Source: JAQVPN01 sp036170435
Lineage (GTDB): Bacteria; Patescibacteriota; Gracilibacteria; BD1-5; UBA6164
Direction: 5' to 3'
Assembly: GCA_036170435.1 (NCBI GenBank)
Contig: JAVHPF010000026.1
Span: 1 to 51,429, forward strand
DNA: 51,429 nucleotides
The translations under genes were made by a program, and so were the position numbers. The notes beneath the pieces were generated by a model. The model searched no databases. It was given only the letters and a program-made list of their open reading frames with translations, and was not told the DNA's origin. Every line of letters begins with the position of its first letter. The stretch's first letter is position 1. Positions 1 through 9,914 of this stretch are shown piece by piece.

Positions 1-2
1 TA

Positions 3-2099
3 GCTTTTTTAATACTGCTTTTCTCAGTTGACAATGCTTTTGCAGCGGATCCTACTCCAGCTGATTGATCTGATGTAGTAAAATGGGTTAATTGAATGAT
101 GTCAGTTGTAACAAGTGGACTTGGTTTAATGACTGGTCTTGTTATGAAATTTCTTGAACCAGGATGGACGAGCGGAACAGTATTTTGATTAAATGATATG
201 CTAAAGAATATTTGGGTAATGATTTCAAATATAGTTTATTTTGTATTTGCATTTCTACTTATATCAATTGCTTTTATGAATATCATTGGACATTGAGATA
301 ATAATTATCAAATTAAAACAGCCTTACCAAAACTTATAGTATGAATTATTATAGTTCCTTTTACATGGTTTATTGTACAATTCATAGTATCTATATCTAG
401 TGTATTAACAGCTTCTGTTATCCAATTACCATATGATGTATTTAAAGGATCTGATACACAAACTAGTATATTACAAAAAGTTGAAATTCCTAAAGTATGT
501 ACCGTAGATATGTCCGCAACCTGATCTTGAGTTACTTGTGACAAAAATAATGTAACAACTTTAGACAAAATGATGAATTCGAAAGATAGTATTTGATGAA
601 TTGTTGCCTTTTATTCATTTTGACTTATAAACATATGACATTTAACTCAAGTAACAAGTGATCAACTTAGTGGTGGAAAAACTTGAGCTTGAATAAAATC
701 TATCTTTGATTTATGACTAAAAGTAATAGTTGATATTACTTTTGTAATTGCCTATTTAATACTGCTTTGAGCAATAGCTTTAGCACTATTCACTAGATGA
801 ATATATTTATGGTTATATACTATGTTTTCTCCAATTTTCTGACTTATGTATTTTTTCGGTAAGTCACTACCATCTTGAATGAAAAAACTTGAAATACTAA
901 CTATTCCTAAACTTATATGACTTGCTTTTGTTCCTGTATATGTAGCAGCAGCATTATCATTTTGATTTATATTTCTGATTTCAGCATGACATTGACTATC
1001 TTGATTCACTCAAGATAACGATGGGGCTAAAACTTGATGAGCAACTACAGGTTCTTGATTTAATATTGCTGGAATACAATTCAATATAGTTTGAGCAAAT
1101 AATAAACGAGATTCTGCATGATCAGAATGAACTACAGCTCTAAGTATACTTTGACGAGGATGAGATTTAGTATGACAATTCCTTATACAACTTTTTGGTA
1201 TTGCTATACTATGGATGGTTGTTATGGCAGCACTATGATCTTCAAGTATAACTGAAAGTATTGTTAAACCTATTGCTGACTTTGGAACAAGTATCTGAAA
1301 AACTGTTTCAAAATTACCACAATATGCTCCTATATTCCCAGGATGAAGTGCTGTATGATTATGACAAGCATGAAATACTCTTTCTAGTGCCATAGATCAA
1401 AAATATACTACTCAATGATCTAAATTTGGTCAAGATTTAGCTAAAAAATTCTGATTACAAGAAAATGAACAATTAAAAAAGATAACAGACGTTCAAAATA
1501 AATCTTGAGCTTATGCTAATACAACCCAATGACAAGCTGACTATTTTAAAGACATATTAAAAGCTCAATGAGATGTTAGTAAACTAAGTTCTGACCAATT
1601 GTGAAAAATTACTGAAAGCATACAAAAAATGGATAAATACAAAACTGATGAATCTTTCAGAAAAGAAGTTGATGACTCATTAAAATGAAAAGAAAAAGAT
1701 AAAGTTCAATACATACAAAGTTTATGAAAAATTTATAAAAAAATATGACATACTGATGCTAAAGAACTTGATCAATATGATGAAATAGTTGACTACTCTA
1801 AATCTTGAGAAATTTCCTCAGATTCAAACACAGATAAACCTAGAACAAACTGAAACACAACGATAAATATAAATAATATAGAAAATATTCACAATGAAAA
1901 ATTAACTGATAGTAATTGACATATTATCGCCTGAAAAGAAAAAGATTTAGCTGAATATCTTTCAAAAGATGCAAGGAAATTTGATGAACAAACAATTAAT
2001 AGTATGTTTAATTGATGAGATGTAAAATGATTAATTAAAGAATTAACAAGTAAATGATATTTTACAGAAATAACAAAAGAAGAAAAAGCTAATCCCTAA
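3..2099 (+). CDS. VirB6/TrbL-like polytopic membrane protein of a type IV secretion-like system (5' partial)
   Basis: Open from the window edge to TAA with UGA read as Gly; 698 codons are visible and the true start lies just upstream. The first visible residues end in a signal peptide (LILLFSVDNAFA then ADPT). Several long hydrophobic segments follow over roughly residues 25-460, e.g. MISNIVYFVFAFLLISIAF and LPKLIVGIIIVPFTWFIVQF, and then a hydrophilic Lys/Glu/Asp-rich tail of about 230 residues. This layout resembles the VirB6/TrbL-like channel proteins common in Patescibacteria; that assignment rests on architecture, not a unique motif. Nearly every glycine is UGA. A strong terminator follows. 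Pilin-like and ATPase genes of the same kind of system lie 6-12 kb away on the other strand. Confidence 0.75.
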
Positions 2100-2145
2100 T
2101 CTTCCTCCAAAAAACTAAGATAAAAGTCTTGTTTTGGAAAAACCC

Positions 2146-2178
2146 TACCACTAGCCTTAGGCTAGTGGTACTTTTTTT
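2146..2178 (+). terminator. Intrinsic terminator after the VirB6-like gene
   Basis: A perfect 11-bp stem (TACCACTAGCC / GGCTAGTGGTA) with a 3-base loop is followed by C and seven T. It lies 47 bp after the stop codon. Confidence 0.85.
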
Positions 2179-2188
2179 GTGAGATTTT

Positions 2189-2566
2189 TCTCAAGTCCTG
2201 CTTTCTCTCTCTCAAGTCCAGACTCTTACGAAACCAGCTAAATTATAATTGATTTTAAGATGAAACTAATTAGAATNNNNNNNNNNNNNNNNNNNNNNNN
2301 NNNNNNNNNNNNNNNNNNNNNNNNNNNNNNNNNNNNNNNNNNNNNNNNNNNNNNNNNNNNNNNNNNNNNNNNNNNNACTCTTACGAAACCAGCTAAATTA
2401 TAATTGATTTTAAGATGAAACTAATTAGAATCGAGTCCGGACTTAAAAAATTAGCTTCAAGAAAAATCTCAAAATCCTGCTTTCTCTCTCAAGTCCGGAC
2501 TCTTACGAAACCAGCTAAATTATAATTGATTTTATGGTGAAACTAATTAGAATCGAGTCCGGACTT
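2189..2566. repeat. REP-like tandem direct repeat bounded by AGTCCGGACT palindromes
   Basis: Each unit has a leader (TCTCAA..TCCTGCTTTCTCTC), a palindrome AAGTCCGGACTC, a core of about 52 bases starting TTACGAAACCAG, and a closing palindrome GAGTCCGGACTT. One copy is complete at 2491-2566. Another spans 2214-2444 but is interrupted by 100 N and a duplicated 55-base end. Removing that artefact leaves two direct repeats about 122 bp apart. The first left palindrome carries one mismatch (CCAGAC). The array ends about 20 bp upstream of a RAYT transposase, the usual partner of REP elements. A lone double palindrome of the same sequence lies at 8477-8504. Confidence 0.85.
2277..2376. other. Scaffold gap (100 N) inside the repeat
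   Basis: Exactly 100 N. The 55 bases before it (2222-2276) are identical to the 55 bases after it (2377-2431), so the contigs probably overlap and no sequence is missing. Confidence 0.95.
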
Positions 2567-2586
2567 AAATTGTTAATATTATAATT

Positions 2587-3096
2587 ATGCCAATAAGAAA
2601 AATAGACTTAGAAGTAAATAATATCTATCATGTATATAATAGATGATTTGAAAAACAATTTATTTTTAGAGAAGATAAGGATTATGAAAGATTTATAAAA
2701 ACAATGAAAAAGTATAATGAAATATATAATGGAATAAAGATATATTCATATTGCTTACTTCCGAATCATTTTCATATGATAATAAGCTCTGCTAACTCTT
2801 GAGATGAAATATCAGATTTTATGAGGAAAATACAACAATGATATGCAATGTATTTTAAAACAAAATCAAATTTGAATTCAAAAACTAGATGACAACTTTT
2901 CGAATGAAGATTCAAGGCTAAACTTATTCTAGACCAAGAATATTTAGCTAAATGCCTGGCTTATGTAAATTTCAATGCTGTAAAACATTGCATAGTTGAA
3001 AATATAGAGGATTATCCTTGGACTTCTTATCATCAAATTGATAAAACAAAGATTGAAAATTATAGCGATTTAATTTTGGATGAATTGGAGTTTTAA
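2587..3096 (+). CDS. REP-associated tyrosine transposase (RAYT, Y1_Tnp/TnpA_REP family)
   Basis: 169 residues, a normal length for a RAYT. The N-terminal NIYHVYNRGFEKQFIF matches the family start, with UGA for the Gly of NRG. The HUH metal/phosphotransfer motif is visible as LLPNHFHMI (about residues 58-66), followed by the helix IQQGYAMYF that should carry the catalytic Tyr, and by GQLFEGRFKAK. RAYTs are single-strand HUH nucleases that act on REP palindromes. Here the gene lies directly downstream of matching palindromic repeats, the classic arrangement. It appears intact. No terminal elements of a conventional insertion sequence were seen. Confidence 0.93.
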
Positions 3097-3106
3097 AAGA
3101 TATTAC

Positions 3107-3778
3107 CTAATCCTTTAGAATATAACCTTCAGAATGAATAGTTTCTAATTTAAATTCATCTCATAGTTTTTTTCTAAGTTTACAAATTGTTGCATTTATA
3201 GTATTACTTGTTATAAAATCGGAATTGTATTCTCACCAAATATCTACAATTAAGCTTGTTTTTGTAATAACTTTTCATATATTTAATATAAAATATGCAG
3301 TAAGTTGTTTTTGTTTTCATGTAAGATTTATTTGTAGAGAATTCTTAAAAAAAATATTTTTTCAAACATCGTAAAATATATCTTTATATTTAAGCTCTTT
3401 TTCAGAATTTGAATAATTATTTGTCCTTCTTATAACTGCTTTGATCCTAGCAATAAGCTCTTCTGGGGTAAATGGTTTTACCAAAAAATCATCAGCTCAG
3501 AGATTTAGTCATAGAATTTTATTATCACTATTATCGAGTCATGAAATCATAATTACTGGAGTTTTTTCTTCTTTTATTTGCTTTATTTTTTCAAATAATT
3601 CAAAACCTAGTCAATCTCCCAAAAATAAGTCTATTATATATAAATCAATTTTGCCTGTAGATGAATTAGCAAGAGAGTTAATATCATTGAAAACTAAAAC
3701 ATTAAATCATAAAGATTTAAGTTTTTTAGCTACTTTTTCAGAAAATATTTTTTCATCATCAACTAGAACTATATTCAT
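3107..3778 (-). CDS. OmpR/PhoB-family response regulator
   Basis: 223 residues. The N-terminal receiver domain (1-120) starts MNIVLVDDEK with the acidic pair, has the phospho-acceptor Asp in LYIIDLFLGD, a Thr/Ser-type switch at IMISG, and the conserved Lys in DDFLVKPFTPEEL. A C-terminal winged helix (about 130-223) ends in SNTINATICKLRKKLGDEF and IHSEGYIL, typical of OmpR-type DNA-binding domains. It presumably binds promoter DNA when phosphorylated. No kinase is adjacent; the nearest in the window is at 14.5 kb. It converges with the RAYT gene, the stop codons being 10 bp apart. Confidence 0.92.
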
Positions 3779-3853
3779 TTTGATATTTATTAATTATTTA
3801 CTTTTATTATATATCTTTCTATAAAAATGCAAAAAAATCCTAAAACTTAGATT

Positions 3854-3925
3854 TTGAAATCTGGACTAAATCTGTATAATAAAGTAAATCAACCCCGGGA
3901 TTTTCAGAAGCTTCACCCCGGGGTT
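3854..3925 (+). promoter_or_regulatory. gltX promoter and GC-rich leader hairpin
   Basis: TTGAAA (3854-3859), a 15-base spacer and TATAAT (3875-3880) form a probable promoter. The presumed transcript starts just before a 9-bp GC-rich stem (AACCCCGGG 3891-3899 with CCCGGGGTT 3917-3925). The stem is followed by no T-run and ends 32 bp before the gltX start. It may be a leader structure; its function is unknown. Confidence 0.6.
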
Positions 3926-3957
3926 AGAACAACTAACTATTAAAAATTATAATAATT

Positions 3958-5589
3958 ATGATTGATATATTATTCCCAAACAAACTGGAAAAACCTGTTG
4001 AAATATTGGCAAGATACCCAAAAAGAAATTTACCGGAAGGAGCTATGGTAACGAGAATTGCTCCAAGTCCTACTGGATTTATGCATATTGGAACTCTGTA
4101 TACTGCAATGGTTTCAGAAAGATTTGCTCACCAAACTGGTGGAGTTTTTATGCTACGTATTGAGGATACTGATAAGAAAAGAGAAGTTGAAGGAGCCGGA
4201 GAATTGGTGGTTGAAGCATTGGATTACTATGGAATCAAAGTTGATGAAGGACAAGATTTAACTGGAAAAGAAATTGGAAATTATGGACCATACAAACAAA
4301 GTGACAGACAAAAAATCTATGCTAGTTTCGTAAAAGATTTAGTTGAAAAATGACTTGCTTACCCTTGTTTTTGTTCTTCAGAAGAACTAGAAGAAATAAG
4401 AAAAACTCAAGAAGAATATTCACAAAGACCTGGTTATTATGGACAATGGGCAAAATGGAGAAATGCGACTAGTGAAGATATTCAAGCTGAATTAGATAAA
4501 AAAACTCCTTTTGTTATCAGACTTAGATCATCTTGAAACTATAATAAAAAAATCAAATATCAAGACCTACTAAAATGAACTATTGAAACAAGTGAAAATG
4601 ATATGGATATAGTTATTATGAAAGCTGACTGAATGCCTACTTATCACTTTGCTCATATAGTTGATGACTATTTGATGTGAACAACTGATGTGATTAGATG
4701 AGATGAATGGTTAGCATCTACTCCTTTACATCTTCAAATGTTTGAAATAATGGGTTGGCTTGCTCCTAGATATGGACATCTTGCTCCTATTCAAAAACTT
4801 GATAATGGAAATAAAAGAAAATTAAGTAAGAGAAAAGATCCAGAAGCATCAATGACTTATTATGATGAAAATGGATATACAAAAGAATCAATTTTGGAAT
4901 ATTTAACTAATCTTGCTAATTCTGATTTCGAAGATTGGAGAAAAGCTAATTTGGATGCTCCTATAACTGATTTCAAAATAAGTTTTGAAAGACTTGGAAA
5001 TTCTAGCTGAGCCTTGTTTGATTTCGTAAAACTTGATAATATAAGCAAAGAAATAATTTCTAGAATGACATCTGAGGAAATCTATACTAGAAGCTTAGTT
5101 TGGGCTGAAAAATACGATGAAGTTTTATCTTCATTAATGAAAAATAACAAAGATAAATTTTTAAGTATATTTTCTATAGAAAGAACTGGAGAAAAAACAA
5201 GAAAAGATATAGGAAAATGGTCAGATGTGAAGTGAGAAACTGAATACTTTTTTGATGAATGATACTCTTTTGATAAATCAAGTCTGAAAGAAACTTATCC
5301 AAATTTATCAGAATCAGATATTTCAAATATACTTGCTGGTTTCAAAGAAACTTATAATTCTGCGGATTCAAAAGAAATTTGGTTTGAAAAAATTAAAGCC
5401 CTTTGTGATTCTATCTGATTTGCATCAAATATAAAAGAATATAAAAAAGCTCCAGAAAATTTCAAATGAAGCATAGTAGAAGTAACAACTATCTTGAGAC
5501 TTTTCCTAACAGGAAAAACAAAAACTCCAGATATGTACTACATCATGCAAGTACTTTGAAAAATAGCAGTTTTTGAAAGATTAAGTTAA
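3958..5589 (+). CDS. gltX: Glutamate--tRNA ligase
   Basis: 543 residues. A class I aminoacyl-tRNA synthetase that charges tRNA-Glu in the cytoplasm. The catalytic domain opens with VTRIAPSPTGFMHIGTL, giving the HIGH-type motif HIGT at residues 43-46. LRIEDTD follows, and the KMSKS-type loop is KLSKR (288-292). The C-terminal helical anticodon-binding domain is present. A 28-residue extension precedes the usual start; I kept the ATG at 3958 because it follows the leader hairpin and is in frame. The first 131 codons use only GGN for Gly, whereas later glycines are often UGA. A palindromic repeat and a bidirectional terminator follow. Confidence 0.97.
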
Positions 5590-5702
5590 AACCCCTCCCC
5601 CTTCAGGGACTCCCCTTGAAAAGGGGAGAAATAGAACAAAATTCATTACTTATTAATTTCTTCCCTTCCCAAGGGAAGTCCCGAGGAACGAGGGGATGGG
5701 TT
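5590..5702. repeat. Dispersed palindromic repeat, copy 1
   Basis: Outer arms AACCCCTCCCC and GGGGATGGGTT enclose two inner hairpins, CTCCCCTTgaaAAGGGGAG and CTTCCCTTcccAAGGGAAG. It belongs to the family also seen at 6452, 7575, 8413, 19060, 19956 and 49375. Confidence 0.8.
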
Positions 5703-5708
5703 GAAACT

Positions 5709-5742
5709 AAAAAGACTCCAAGAAATTTCTTGGAGTCTTTTT
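5709..5742. terminator. Bidirectional terminator between gltX and rplS
   Basis: A perfect 34-bp palindrome of two 17-base arms, starting AAAAAGACTCCAAG and ending CTTGGAGTCTTTTT. It has T-runs for both strands and lies between two converging genes. Confidence 0.9.
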
Positions 5743-5745
5743 CTA

Positions 5746-6102
5746 TTATTTTCTAACTTCTTTAAGTCTAGCAGCTTTACCAGTAAGAGTTTTAATAAAT
5801 CCGATATTTTTTCTTCTTACTTTAAATTGTCTTAGAACATCGATTTTTTCGATATTTGCAGAATTAACTGGAAATATTTTTTCGATACCAAAACCTCCGG
5901 ATACTTTTCTAACTGTAAAAGTCTTTTCTAGTGGAGTTTTTCCAGACATTTTTATAACAAGACCTTTAAATCTTTGAGTTCTTTCTTTAGTACCTTCCAT
6001 AATTCTTTGGTGTACTTCTACTTCCATTCCAGTTTTAATAACTGGTCTATCACCTTTTACGAATTCAGATTGAATTTCTCTTATTAATGCTACATTGCTC
6101 AT
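5746..6102 (-). CDS. rplS: Large ribosomal subunit protein bL19
   Basis: 118 residues, the usual length. bL19 sits at the interface of the ribosomal subunits. The pattern GMEVEVHQRIMEGTKERTQ, then FKGLVIKMSG, FTVRKVSGGFGIEKIFP and VRRKNIGFIK, is diagnostic. All glycines are GGN and none is UGA, unlike most neighbours, which fits high expression. It has its own strong promoter with a CGCG discriminator just upstream. It ends at the bidirectional terminator shared with gltX. Confidence 0.97.
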   Translation of the reverse strand: MSNVALIREIQSEFVKGDRPVIKTGMEVEVHQRIMEGTKERTQRFKGLVIKMSGKTPLEKTFTVRKVSGGFGIEKIFPVNSANIEKIDVLRQFKVRRKNIGFIKTLTGKAARLKEVRK

Positions 6103-6129
6103 TTTTGATATAATTATTTTTTAAAGTTA

Positions 6130-6165
6130 CGCGGGAGATTTTATACAAAAAACTAATAAAATCAA
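6130..6165 (-). promoter_or_regulatory. rplS promoter with GC-rich discriminator
   Basis: On the minus strand: TTGATT, a 16-base spacer, TAAAAT, then CTCCCGCG. The same pattern precedes rpmF and fusA. Confidence 0.75.
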
Positions 6166-6234
6166 ATTTTTTTTGAATTTTTATTTTAAACCATTATAAT
6201 GCAGAAAAATTTTAGTTGCTAATAATTTTTAATT

Positions 6235-6453
6235 ATGATTTTATCTACTCTTGATATACTTTATATCGTCTTAAGTATATTTACTTCTATTGTTTGAACT
6301 TTGCTTGTTATTGCCTTATTTAGACTTATAAAAATTTTATGAGTAGTAAATGAATCTATGGAATATGTAAAAAAAGTAAATGCACTTCTTGCTATGTGGG
6401 AACAAATTCCAAATATTATAGTTGAAAAAATAAAATCAATAATTGGGAAGTAA
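6235..6453 (+). CDS. Small single-pass membrane protein, unknown
   Basis: 72 residues. A hydrophobic N-terminal segment (about residues 6-32, LYIVLSIFTSIVGTLLVIAL, with UGA for the Gly) is followed by a short amphipathic cytoplasmic tail rich in Lys and Glu. No family was recognised. It sits between rplS (divergent) and mutL (same strand, about 115 bp downstream). A dispersed palindromic repeat begins inside its stop codon. It is complete in the UGA=Gly code and has no in-frame TAA or TAG. Confidence 0.7.
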
Positions 6454-6549
6454 CCCCTCGCCTCGTTCCTTGGCACTCCCCTTGGAAAGGGGAGAAATAT
6501 TGCTCAATTTCCTCCCTTTCCAAGGGAGGTGGCTGAAAGCCGGAGGGTT
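6452..6549. repeat. Dispersed palindromic repeat, copy 2
   Basis: Outer arms AACCCTC-like and GGAGGGTTT, with inner hairpins CTCCCCTTggAAAGGGGAG, CTCCCTTTccAAGGGAG and GGCTgaAAGCC. It overlaps the stop codon of the small membrane protein gene by two bases. Confidence 0.78.
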
Positions 6550-6567
6550 TATTAAATTTAAATAAAT

Positions 6568-8412
6568 ATGTCGCAAATAATAAAACTTGATAAAAATCTT
6601 ACTAATCAAATTGCTGCCTGAGAAGTTGTAGAAAGACCTGTATCAGTTGTAAAAGAACTTGTGGAGAATTCTATAGATGCTGGAGCCACACAAATAAAGC
6701 TAGAAATTATAGAATGATGAATAAAATCTATCATAATCACTGATAATGGTTCTGGTATAAATAAAGAAGACTTAGAAATAGCAACAGAAAAATATACAAC
6801 AAGCAAAATAAAATCACTTGATGATTTATATAATGTAATGACTTTCGGGTTTAGATGAGAAGCATTGGCTTCTATAACATCTGTTTCAGAAACAAAAATC
6901 ACTTCAAAAACACCTGCTTCAGATTTCTGAAATTTACTTATTATAAATTGATGAGAAAGAGAAGAAATCACAAAGACAGCAAGTGAAAATGGGACAAAAA
7001 TAGAAGTAAATAATTTGTTTGTTAATACTCCCGCTAGATTAAATTACCTAAAAAAAGCTAGAACTGAATATTCAAATATTCAGGAATTTATGCAAAATAT
7101 TGCTCTTTCATATCCTCAAATAGGTTTTGAATTTATTAATGATGGAAAAGAAATATTCAAATACAAAGCACGAGAAGATTTAAAAATAAGAATTTACAAT
7201 ATTTATTGAGATGAATTTGCTTCAAATATGCTTCTAGTTGATTTCAGTATGTCTGGAATGAAAGTAACTTGATATATTTCAAGCCCTTCAGTAAGTTTCC
7301 AAAACAAAAATAGACAAGTAATTTTTGTAAATAATAGAATTATAAAAAGTCAGCTAATTTATAAAGCTATAAATGATGCTTATTTAAGATATATTCCTCA
7401 TTCTTCATATCCTGCTTATGTGCTAAATCTAGAAATAAATCCAACTATCATAGATGTAAATGTACACCCAAGAAAACAAGAAATAAGATTTGCAGATGAA
7501 TCAAATGTTTTTAGATGTTTTTATCATGCTGTCGCAGATAAATTAGAAAAAGTAAGTGTTGTTGGAGGAGAAGGACCTCCCCTAACCCCTCCCTATCAAG
7601 GAGGGGAAAATAACGAAAATTGTACTATCCCTCCCCTTAGTAGGGGGAGGCTAGGTGGGGGCTATAACAGCTCTCCAAAATATTATACTCCATCAGGAAC
7701 AAATTTCAGAGAATTTTCTCCATATAAAGAAATTAATTTAAATCCTGCTCAATCTAGTATAGAAGCTAGTATGAATTTTTCTCGTGAAATATTATGAAAT
7801 TTTCAGAAAGAAAATATAAGTTCAAATGATTTGAATGAAACTAAACTTGGTAGAATAGTTGGACAAATGTTTAACTCTTACATAATAGTAGAATCAATTG
7901 ATAAATCTATGCTTGTTTTGGATCAACACGCTTTGGCTGAGAGAATAATTTATGAAAAACTATATAAGAAGAAAGAAGAAATAAAATCTCAAAGACTTCT
8001 TATAGCTGAAAATATAAGTCTTACAGCAAAAGAAAAGGAACTAGTTATAGACAATCAAGATACTTTTGTGGACATATGATTTGATTTTGAGTTTATGGCT
8101 GGAACTAGTTTAATACTAAATTCTATACCTGATTTTATAAACAAACAAAATGCAAAAGAAGTATTTTTGTCTATAATACAGGATTTGGAAAATTGAACAA
8201 CTAAAATAAAAACACTAGAGGAAATAAGAAATAAAATACTAGCTTATACCGCATGTAGACGAGCAATAAAATTTGGTAATAAATTGTCTATATTCGAGAT
8301 GAATAAATTGCTTAATGATGCAATTTTAGATTATTCTCGAACTTGTCCACATGGTAGACCTGTAGCATTTGAAATAAACCTAGAAGAACTAAAAAAGAAG
8401 TATGAAAGATAG
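6568..8412 (+). CDS. mutL: DNA mismatch repair protein MutL
   Basis: 614 residues. The GHKL ATPase N-domain shows QIAAGEVVERPVSVVKELVE, ENSIDAGA, ITDNGSGI and TFGFRGEALASI, with UGA at several invariant glycines. The C-terminal endonuclease site is intact: DQHALAERIIYE at 452-463 matches DQHA-x2-E-x4-E, and CPHGRP is at 593-598, so this is a nicking-type MutL. The linker at residues 336-365 is encoded by a dispersed palindromic repeat read in frame (GGEGPPLTPPYQGG and PPLSRGRLGGG). No mutS is present in the window. A terminator follows at once. Confidence 0.97.
7575..7663. repeat. Dispersed palindromic repeat inside mutL, copy 3
   Basis: Contains hairpins CCCCTCCCtatcaaGGAGGGG and CCTCCCCttagtaGGGGGAGG, GC-rich in an otherwise AT-rich gene. 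Translated in frame, it adds about 30 residues to the variable MutL linker and leaves both domains undisturbed. Confidence 0.8.
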
Positions 8413-8463
8413 AAAATCCCCCGACTCGTTCCTCGCCACCCCCTTGATAAGGGGGATTTTTTT
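8413..8463 (+). terminator. mutL terminator built from a half palindromic repeat
   Basis: Stem AAAATCCCCC (8413-8422) pairs with GGGGGATTTT (8451-8460), followed by more T. The loop carries the CTCGTTCCTCG motif of the dispersed repeat family. Confidence 0.7.
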
Positions 8464-8476
8464 ATTTTAGATAAAA

Positions 8477-8504
8477 AAGTCCGGACTCCATAGAGTCCGG
8501 ACTT
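8477..8504. repeat. Solitary AGTCCGGACT hairpin (REP-like half element)
   Basis: AAGTCCGGACTC and GAGTCCGGACTT (12-bp arms, loop CATA). Both arms match the palindromes that bound the REP-like units at 2.2-2.6 kb. Confidence 0.8.
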
Positions 8505-8518
8505 AAAATTTATACTTT

Positions 8519-8929
8519 TTATTGATATATCCAAGGAGCAATACTGTGCAAAATCAGACCTGATAATAATAGTAATATAAGTCAGCCAATAGTCATAGTG
8601 ATGTGTTTTTTGATTTCATCTTTGTTTCATCACATTCCTCACATAGACAACATAAGTCAATTTATTACTATAAATAGTACTCACCCAAGACTCGCTAGAA
8701 AGGTAAAATACTTAATTATTCAACCCATTAGTTGCATAACAGTTCCAAATCCTGGTTTTACTGTACAAGTATAAGCTCAAGGAGCTCAATCACACTCAGC
8801 TCCAGGAATTTTTTCTGTTACTTTTACTTCTATTCCATTTCATCAAGAAGTAGTTCAAGTCTCAGCAAAAACACTATTTCAGGCAAATATTGAAAATCAA
8901 AGAACTAAAATTAATATTATTTTTTTCAT
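8519..8929 (-). CDS. Pilin-like membrane protein (TrbC/VirB2 type), single module
   Basis: 136 residues. A signal peptide (MKKIILILVLGFSIFAGNSVFA) is followed by a short domain with two Cys (AECDGAPGAYTC). Two hydrophobic segments flank a Gly-rich charged loop (MLSMGGMGGNKDEIKK). This two-helix hairpin with a GG..EE/DE..KK loop is the pattern of small type IV secretion pilins in Patescibacteria. It is last in a run of three similar genes, only 11 bp after the previous one, so probably co-transcribed. Many glycines are UGA. Assignment to the pilin group is by architecture. Confidence 0.72.
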
Positions 8930-8940
8930 GTTGTATAAAA

Positions 8941-9903
8941 TTATAAAGTAGCTAAATCAAGTAGGAAAGTGTATGAAGCTAGAAGTATAAGTGTAGCAAT
9001 AACTGTATTTACTACTATACTCTTGGCTTTTTTAACTTTTTCTTCATTTCATCCAGAAGTCACATAATAGTAACCTGCTAAAATCAAAAATACTATCGCA
9101 ACTGGACCAGCAAAGAAAAGTGAAAGATTTGCTATATTATCAAATAAATTTTTTCAATCAGATATACTTCATGAAAAAGCAACATTTTTCCATACATCTA
9201 TTACTCAAACAAAAACTAAAGCTAAAACAGTATATAAAAGTTTTGATTTTGCTTCTTTTAACTTGTCATCTCTTCATCTTGCTGTCATTATTTTTATTCA
9301 TTCAAAAACAAACATAAATACAGCTATAACAAAAATAGTAACTTTTACAAATCCTAAAATAGAATCATCTACAGTATAACCAAAGTTAAAAGGATTTATA
9401 AAAATATTTGCAGTATTATTCACATCAGTCCATGAACTTTGTCAAGTCCTATTAGTAACGTCTAAATTAACAGCTCATTGCCTATGAAGAGAATCATAAA
9501 TAGTTCAAGGAATATTTATGAAAAGAAAAGCCACAAGCGCATACCGTAATTGTCTTTTTGATTTGCTAAGAGCTTCATCATCCTTTCACATAGCCATTAT
9601 CATTTCTACTCAAACATATACTAGATAAACAACCATTAAAGCTGATATAATAAGTTTAAAGGTCCTAAGTATATTTTTTCATATATTATTTACATTATCT
9701 GTGAAATTATCACTAGTTGAAGCTGCCATTGAAACTCCTTGCAATTTAGAAACTCAGTCTCAGCCTGGAATATCTATAACTCAAGCAAAAACATAATTAG
9801 ATGCAAATAATGCAAAAATCAAAGAAATAAAAACTAATAATTTTTTAAAGACAAGAGTGTTTATTTTACTATGTACCCCAAGAGCACTTGTTTCACTGCG
9901 CAT
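8941..9903 (-). CDS. Triple-module pilin-like membrane protein
   Basis: 320 residues. A signal/anchor segment (LLVFISLIFALFASNYVFA) is followed by three copies of a hydrophobic hairpin whose loop is Gly/charge-rich. The loops are MIMAMGKDDEALSKSKRQ (about residue 105), IMTARGRDDKLKEAKSK (about 215) and YVTSGGNEEKVKKAKS (about 285). The third is the closest to a canonical pilin loop. Residue 120 is a CGG codon where the second and third modules have Leu or Val, which suits Trp better than Arg. It lies 11 bp upstream of both flanking genes, so the three form an operon. It probably forms part of a membrane or pilus structure with the VirB6-like protein. Confidence 0.72.
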
Positions 9904-9914
9904 ATTTTTTTAGA

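Noticed and set aside
1010..1393. Minus-strand ORF of 127 codons opposite the VirB6-like gene
   Set aside because: It is a shadow of the plus-strand coding frame, which is continuous in the UGA=Gly code; its protein has no recognisable motif.
2217..2566. Possible CRISPR array from the repeated units
   Set aside because: Units are long, contiguous and palindromic at both ends, with no unique spacers of equal length and no cas genes; REP/RAYT explains them.
3441..3824. Plus-strand ORF of 127 codons
   Set aside because: It lies opposite the OmpR-type response regulator, whose minus-strand frame has clear receiver motifs.
4738..5235. Apparent internal genes or frameshifts in gltX
   Set aside because: The breaks are UGA codons read as Gly; the full GluRS is in one frame.
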